Source: Allostella vacuolata | Lineage (GTDB): Bacteria; Pseudomonadota; Alphaproteobacteria; ATCC43930; Allostellaceae | Direction: 5' to 3' | Assembly (NCBI GenBank): GCA_006739055.1 | Contig: AP019702.1 | Span: 2,753,388-2,817,387 of the forward strand | DNA: 64,000 bases | In this document: positions 61,866 to 64,000 of the stretch, one piece after another | Layout: each line of letters opens with the position of its first letter | Numbering within the stretch: the first letter of the stretch is position 1 | Position numbers and translations under genes: made by a program | Notes under the pieces: model-generated | What the model was told of the DNA's origin: nothing | Seen by the model: only the letters and a program-made list of their open reading frames with translations | The model's database searches: none

Positions 61866-62363
61866 TCAGCCGAGCCGGCGGGCGTTGGCGGCGGCCGTGC
61901 GCAGGACCGGCGCGGTCATGGCGCCGGCCATGCGCGCGGCCGCGGCGCCGAGCCCGAGATAGAGCGAGACCGCCCGTCCGAACGCCTCGGTCGCGTACTG
62001 GATCTGGGCCTGGGCGGCGCCGGCCGGGGACGGGGCGGTCGCGACCTTCATGCCCGACTGCCAGGCGGCGGCGGCCTCGGCGAAGCCGTAGCGGGCGAGG
62101 CTGGCGGCGACGGCGGGCGACTGGCGCAGTGCGGCCCCGGCGGCCTCCATGGCGGCCGTGCTCTTCTCCGCGCCCATGCGCAGGAACTCCGCATGGTCGG
62201 CATTGGCCGGGTCCTGCATCGCGGCATGACCCATTGCCATGCGCCGGCCGATCACCGTGGCGGAGGCAGTGGTGAGCTGGGCGGCCTGCAAGGCGTTCGA
62301 CTGCGCGCGGGCCATGGTGCGGACGAGCGTTCGGCCGTCGTGGGCGGTTCTGGATGCGGACAT
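61866..62363 (-). CDS. Phasin-family protein
   Basis: A 165-residue, Ala-rich, all-helical protein with no transmembrane segment. The pattern (MAMGHAAMQDPANADHAEFL, then AAWQSGMKVATA) fits the Phasin_2-type proteins that coat polyhydroxyalkanoate granules. No PHA synthase is in the window, so the assignment rests on sequence character alone. ATG at 62363 with GGAG upstream. Confidence 0.75.
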   Translation of the reverse strand: MSASRTAHDGRTLVRTMARAQSNALQAAQLTTASATVIGRRMAMGHAAMQDPANADHAEFLRMGAEKSTAAMEAAGAALRQSPAVAASLARYGFAEAAAAWQSGMKVATAPSPAGAAQAQIQYATEAFGRAVSLYLGLGAAAARMAGAMTAPVLRTAAANARRLG

Positions 62364-62435
62364 GGGGAGGCTCCATTCGTGGTGCAGTGCAACATGAACG
62401 CTGCACCAGCGCGATCGGACCATGCGGCGCAAGGT

Positions 62436-63269
62436 TTATTTCTCCGGCGGATGAAGCTCGACCCGGCCGGAGCCCGCGAAAATGGTGGCGAGCGGGCGAC
62501 CGGACAGGACCAGATCGTCCCGGGTGGCGTGCAGGACGACGGCCGTGAGGTCGAGTTCGGCCACCACGTCGGATTGCCAGCGGTCGAGGATCGCCGACAG
62601 ATCGGCTGCCTCCCGCGCGTCGAGCGGGTCCGTCAGGTGCCAGTATCCGACGCCGTAGAAGCCGCTCCGCCCAGCGCCGATGGCATCCTGCATCTTCGCG
62701 AAGGCATCCTCGCCGTCGACCAGGGCGGGATAGGCGGGCAGGTAGATGCGGCCCCAGTTGCGGTTGCCGACCAGCGGCCCGCCGAGGCGCATGCGCAGCC
62801 GGCCCATCCCGGCCAGGACCGGCGACAGCGCCGCGGCGCAGTCCGCAACGCGGTCGGCCGCCAGGCCGCTGGCCAGCGTCGCGTGCAGCACCGACCGCCG
62901 CTGCCGGCCGAGCCGCCAGGCGATCTTGCCGGCGAAGGAGGCGCGGCCCATCTCGTCCTCCAGGGCCTGGAAGGCCGGGGAGGCCGCGAGCTGCGGCCAG
63001 TCGACCGGCGCCACCAGCGCATGGCGCCATTCCGGGTAGCGGCCGTCGCGGTAGGACTGGCCGGGGACTTCCCGGATGGCGGCCGGATGGCCCGGGGCCA
63101 CCAGGGGCAGATGGGCCAGCCGGTAGGCCTCGTCGAACGCCAGTGACTCGCCGGGCTGGAAGCGCCGGCGCGACGCCGGATAGGCGAGCCGGTCGTCGCC
63201 GACGAAGGCGACGCGGTGCGGATGGCCGTTCACGGCCGTCTGATTGGCGGTACTGTCACCGGGGAGCAA
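62436..63269 (-). CDS. Uncharacterised protein with two HxT motifs, possibly 2H-phosphoesterase-like
   Basis: Up to 277 residues. It has no family I recognise, but contains SVLHATLASG and VVLHATRDD, two His-x-Thr motifs near residues 128 and 252 such as those that define 2H phosphoesterases (RNA ligase/cyclic phosphodiesterase fold). The N-terminal HRVAFVGDDRLAYPASRRRF has no known match. The start is uncertain: TTG at 63269 or GTG at 63233, neither with a strong ribosome site. It is divergent from the Gre-family gene. Confidence 0.65.
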   Translation of the reverse strand: MLPGDSTANQTAVNGHPHRVAFVGDDRLAYPASRRRFQPGESLAFDEAYRLAHLPLVAPGHPAAIREVPGQSYRDGRYPEWRHALVAPVDWPQLAASPAFQALEDEMGRASFAGKIAWRLGRQRRSVLHATLASGLAADRVADCAAALSPVLAGMGRLRMRLGGPLVGNRNWGRIYLPAYPALVDGEDAFAKMQDAIGAGRSGFYGVGYWHLTDPLDAREAADLSAILDRWQSDVVAELDLTAVVLHATRDDLVLSGRPLATIFAGSGRVELHPPEK

Positions 63270-63301
63270 CCTACGATGAATCGCAGCGGACGTGGGAATC
63301 G

Positions 63302-63769
63302 ATGAGTAAGGCCTTCACCAAGGAGCCCGACGGCGACGAGGCGGGCGACGACCTGCCCGAGCGGCCGGTATCCGAGCATCCCAACTTCGTGACCGCCGAG
63401 GGCCTGCGCGCCATCGATGGCGAGGTGGCACGACTGCGGGCGGAACTGGCCGCCGTCCAGGGCGATGCCGACCGGACGCTGGCGGCGCGCCTGGCCCGCG
63501 ACCTGCGCTACTGGACCCAGCGCCGGGCGACCGCCCAGCTGGTCGACCCGCCGGTCGCCTCGGGCATGGTGCAGTTCGGCTCGCGGGTCACGATCGAGCG
63601 CCAGGATGGCCGCCGCCAGACCTTCCGCATCGTCGGCGAGGACGAGGCGGACCCCGCCCGCGGCAGCATCTCGCACGTCTCGCCCATGGGTGCGGCCCTG
63701 CTGCGCCAGGAGGAGGGCGACGTCGTCCTGGTCGCCGGCGGCGAGGTGGAGATCGTCGCGGTCGAATGA
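63302..63769 (+). CDS. GreA/GreB-family protein lacking the acidic tip
   Basis: A 155-residue Gre-type factor. The C-terminal globular domain is clear (VQFGSRVTIERQDGR, FRIVGEDEADPARGSISHVS, PMGAALLRQEEGDVV). The N-terminal coiled coil (FVTAEGLRAIDGEVARLRAE) is the right length, but the turn that normally reads GDxSENAxY and supplies Asp/Glu for RNA cleavage is GDADRTLAARLARDLRYW. It may bind RNA polymerase without stimulating cleavage. ATG at 63302. Confidence 0.85.
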   Translation: MSKAFTKEPDGDEAGDDLPERPVSEHPNFVTAEGLRAIDGEVARLRAELAAVQGDADRTLAARLARDLRYWTQRRATAQLVDPPVASGMVQFGSRVTIERQDGRRQTFRIVGEDEADPARGSISHVSPMGAALLRQEEGDVVLVAGGEVEIVAVE

Positions 63770-63790
63770 GTTCCCACCGGCTGGCCCGAC

Positions 63791-63812
63791 CCGCCGGGGA
63801 TGAAACCGGCGG
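63791..63812 (+). terminator. Hairpin downstream of the Gre-family gene
   Basis: CCGCCGG, eight-base loop, CCGGCGG, beginning 22 bases after the stop. No U-tract. Confidence 0.45.
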
Positions 63813-63848
63813 AGGCTGACGGGAAGGGCGCGCCGGACATCGGCAGAA

Positions 63849-63947
63849 GCGTCCCTCGACGACGCTCGGGATGAGGAGTTTTTCCTTTCTCCAGGAGCAT
63901 TTGTGCAAAGCGAGACTGCCCTCATCCCGAGCGTTGTCGAGGGACGC
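63849..63947. repeat. Long inverted repeat with 28-bp arms
   Basis: Arms at 63849-63876 and 63920-63947 match at 27 of 28 positions, separated by 43 bases. Each arm contains GTCCCTCGAC and CTCGGGATGAGG. Elements of this kind occur as dispersed palindromic units in some alphaproteobacteria. No other copy was noticed in this window. Confidence 0.8.
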
Positions 63948-64000
63948 TATGACCGACGGGCAATGCCCGGTTTCTATCCAGGACCGGCCGCCGCCGGGCG

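Overview
The window is a GC-rich (roughly 70% by eye) bacterial chromosome segment with many GTG/TTG starts, dense overlapping operons and almost no non-coding space. The gene set (PaoABC-like molybdenum enzyme, Bug-type binding proteins, TRAP transporter, phasin, RTX protein, hcnABC-like dehydrogenase, dimethylformamidase-like enzyme, glutathione-dependent formaldehyde oxidation) fits an alphaproteobacterium, most likely Rhodospirillales-like. That assignment is inference from gene content. I saw no rRNA, tRNA, CRISPR array, transposase or phage gene.

Layout. 1-3.4 kb: a minus-strand operon of two paralogous secreted proteins, a PaaI-type thioesterase and a CDP-alcohol phosphatidyltransferase. 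3.5-8.8 kb: enolase-superfamily enzyme with a Bug binding protein, sodB with an uncharacterised gene under a Fur-like box, a glutamine amidotransferase and a CDF-like membrane protein lacking the metal ligands. 8.8-20.7 kb: a penicillin-acylase-family hydrolase divergent from an operon encoding a polyamine/opine-type ABC transporter with two paralogous binding proteins, a GntR regulator, both subunits of an N,N-dimethylformamidase-like enzyme and a class III aminotransferase. 20.8-25 kb: a broken antitoxin gene, arsC, a lactonase-like metallo-hydrolase, an ATP-grasp protein and recQ. 25-35 kb: an RTX protein, a PaoABC-like oxidoreductase, a second gene of the Fur-box family, fpr, an amine-oxidase-like flavoprotein, and frmA-frmB. 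35-40.7 kb: prolyl oligopeptidase, an SDR/TetR divergent pair with a long palindromic operator, and a carbamoylase/creatininase amidohydrolase pair.

40.9-46.9 kb is the most striking region: six tightly coupled genes for a stressosome (RsbR, RsbS, RsbT), a fused ATPase-PP2C phosphatase and two hybrid histidine kinases. Three consecutive proteins carry RsbT-like ATPase domains, and the one in the first kinase has lost its key Asn. The locus looks like a stressosome wired to a His-Asp phosphorelay with no sigma factor in view.

46.9-56.6 kb is catabolic: SDR plus TRAP transporter with a divergent GntR gene, an AraC/isochorismatase-fold pair, and a sugar-acid dehydratase with an oxidoreductase and a monooxygenase-fold protein. 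56.8-58.9 kb encodes a large tandem-repeat protein whose first three repeats are nearly identical in DNA. 59-64 kb holds an hcnABC-like dehydrogenase, a phasin, a possible 2H-phosphoesterase-like protein, a Gre-family protein without the usual acidic tip, and a long inverted repeat at the end of the window.

The shared theme is uptake and hydrolysis of amides, amines and organic acids, with iron- and stress-linked regulation superimposed.
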